A stretch of DNA of 34,920 nt. Origin: Acidimicrobiia bacterium (GTDB lineage: Bacteria > Actinomycetota > Acidimicrobiia > Spongiisociales > UBA5794). The stretch is taken from assembly GCA_024762335.1 (NCBI GenBank), contig JANTHO010000023.1, forward strand, positions 1 to 34,920. The letters run 5' to 3'. Positions 33,695 to 34,920 of the stretch are shown here, piece by piece (within the stretch, counting starts at the first letter, position 1; every line of letters begins with the position of its first letter). A program made the translations under genes and the position numbers. The notes below the pieces were generated by a model. That model was not told where the DNA came from. It did not search any database and saw only the letters and a program-made list of their open reading frames with translations.

Positions 33695-34920
33695 ATGGCC
33701 GAGCGACACGCTCAATTGAGTTTCGACGGAAAAGAATACGACCTCCCGATCGTCGAACCCACCATCGGGAACGCAGGATTTGATATCTCCAAGTTGCGGG
33801 GAACCTCCGGAGACGTCACGTTCGATCCCGGTTTTGCGAACACCGCCGGAGCTCGTTCTGCGATCACCTACATCGACGGAGCCAACGGGATTCTGCAGCA
33901 CCGCGGATACGCCATCGAAGACCTGGCCGCAAACGCCTCGTTCCTCGAGGTGGCGTACCTCCTGTTGTTCGGCACGCTGCCGACGACTGCCGAACTCACC
34001 GCATGGGAAGACTCCGTTCGGATACACACCCTCCTGAACGAGGAGATGAAACGGTTCTTCGATGCGTTCCCGAAGAGCGCCCACCCGATGGCGATCCTTT
34101 CGTCGGCGACGAACGCCATCTCAACCTTCTACGAGGAATTCCACGATCCGCACGATGAACTCTCATTCAACGAGAGTGCCCTCAGGCTGATGGCGAAAAT
34201 GCCGACCATCGCTGCGATGGCCTACAAGAAGTCCACCGGGATGCCGTATTGCTATCCGAGGAACAACCTCGGTTACGTCGAGAACTTCATCCACATGATG
34301 TTCCACCTGCCGGTTCAGGAATCGACGGTAGATCCGGTCATCGCCAAGGCGCTCAACGTTCTGCTGGTCCTCCACGCCGATCACGAGCAGAACTGTTCCA
34401 CGGCTACCGTCCGTGGGGTTGGGTCGAGCCAGGCGAACCTGTTCGCCTCCGTGTCTGCCGGCATCGACGCTCTCTGGGGTCCCCTCCACGGTGGAGCGAA
34501 CCAGCGCGTGATCGAGATGCTCCAAGCGATCGTCGACGACCCGGACGCGTCCGCCAAGTCGATGATCGCCCGTGCGAAGGACCCGAACGATCCGTTCCGC
34601 CTCATGGGCTTCGGACACCGGGTCTACAAGAACTACGATCCTCGCGCCCGCGTGTTGCGCACCTATGCAGATGAGGTGCTCGCTGCGGTCGGCATCAAGG
34701 ATCCGCTCTTCGAGATCGCAAAGGAACTGGAACAGACCGCCCTCGAGGACGACTACTTCATCGAGCGAAAGCTGTTCCCGAATGTCGACTTCTACAGCGG
34801 CCTGATCTTCCGAGCGCTGGACTTCCCGACAAGGATGTTCACCGTCCTGTTCGCCATCGGCCGGCTTCCCGGATGGATGGCACAGTGGAAGGAGATGACG
34901 GACGATCCAAGTACGAGGAT
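33695..34920 (+). CDS. gltA: Citrate synthase, C-terminus cut by window edge
   Basis: Citrate synthase condenses acetyl-CoA and oxaloacetate in the first step of the TCA cycle. The frame is open from ATG 33695 to the edge, about 408 residues; the last visible text TDDPSTRI normally precedes GRPRQ, so only about ten residues are missing. Seen: GYAIEDLA, HADHEQNCST, GPLHGGANQ and GFGHRVYKNYDPRA with active-site histidines, and FYSGLIFRALDFP with the catalytic Asp nearby. AAGGAA lies 8 nt before the ATG. It is the only plus-strand gene. Confidence 0.96.
   Translation, partial: MAERHAQLSFDGKEYDLPIVEPTIGNAGFDISKLRGTSGDVTFDPGFANTAGARSAITYIDGANGILQHRGYAIEDLAANASFLEVAYLLLFGTLPTTAELTAWEDSVRIHTLLNEEMKRFFDAFPKSAHPMAILSSATNAISTFYEEFHDPHDELSFNESALRLMAKMPTIAAMAYKKSTGMPYCYPRNNLGYVENFIHMMFHLPVQESTVDPVIAKALNVLLVLHADHEQNCSTATVRGVGSSQANLFASVSAGIDALWGPLHGGANQRVIEMLQAIVDDPDASAKSMIARAKDPNDPFRLMGFGHRVYKNYDPRARVLRTYADEVLAAVGIKDPLFEIAKELEQTALEDDYFIERKLFPNVDFYSGLIFRALDFPTRMFTVLFAIGRLPGWMAQWKEMTDDPSTR

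Overview
The window is a 35-kb stretch of high-GC, densely packed actinobacterial core chromosome. A single strand (minus) carries every gene from the left edge to about 33.57 kb. Only the citrate synthase gene at the right edge is on the plus strand. The assignment to Actinomycetota rests on an actinobacterial integration host factor (mihF) beside gmk-rpoZ-coaBC, a PriA with degenerate helicase motifs, an actinobacterial-type SecD, and a pgsA-patA-pimA cluster for phosphatidylinositol mannosides. The gene order resembles, from memory, the Streptomyces coelicolor segment from priA to pgsA. Retention of queA-tgt next to yajC, with several genes missing relative to Streptomyces, suggests an early-branching class such as Acidimicrobiia, but this is inference.

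Layout in the direction of transcription (right to left): pgsA-patA-pimA make phosphatidylinositol (phosphate) and begin mannosylation and acylation. pdxS-pdxT make pyridoxal phosphate. Then come yebC and ruvC-ruvA-ruvB (Holliday junction processing), queA-tgt (queuosine tRNA modification), yajC-secD-secF (Sec translocon accessory complex), a bifunctional rel (ppGpp) and a metallo-beta-lactamase-fold hydrolase. After the only sizeable minus-strand gap (160 bp) follow hisS, aspS, rarA, a small membrane-anchored protein, alaS, ruvX and mltG. The shikimate genes aroE, (prepilin peptidase), aroC, aroK, aroB come next, then efp, nusB, a divergent pyrF-like gene, mihF, gmk, rpoZ, coaBC and a truncated priA. 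Most neighbours overlap by 1, 4 or a few more bases, so translational coupling is likely throughout.

Genes over about 300 bp of sequence are continuous; there is no gene-free stretch longer than 160 bp. No tRNA, rRNA, CRISPR array, insertion sequence or phage gene was seen. The one structure not explained by genes is in the 160-bp gap between the hydrolase and hisS. It is a 25-bp inverted repeat (24 of 25 pairs) whose arms each contain the palindrome GAACCCWGGGTTC. The arms enclose two interleaved smaller inverted repeats that could form an H-type pseudoknot on the transcribed strand, and a candidate hisS promoter. It is the best candidate here for something undescribed: a structured RNA, an operator pair, or a small palindromic mobile element.

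Other points worth checking are non-canonical active-site residues in the pyrF-like protein and in the CoaC half of CoaBC, a predicted non-discriminating AspRS, and the loss of metK and the other pyrimidine genes from this neighbourhood. Otherwise the region is ordinary housekeeping sequence.
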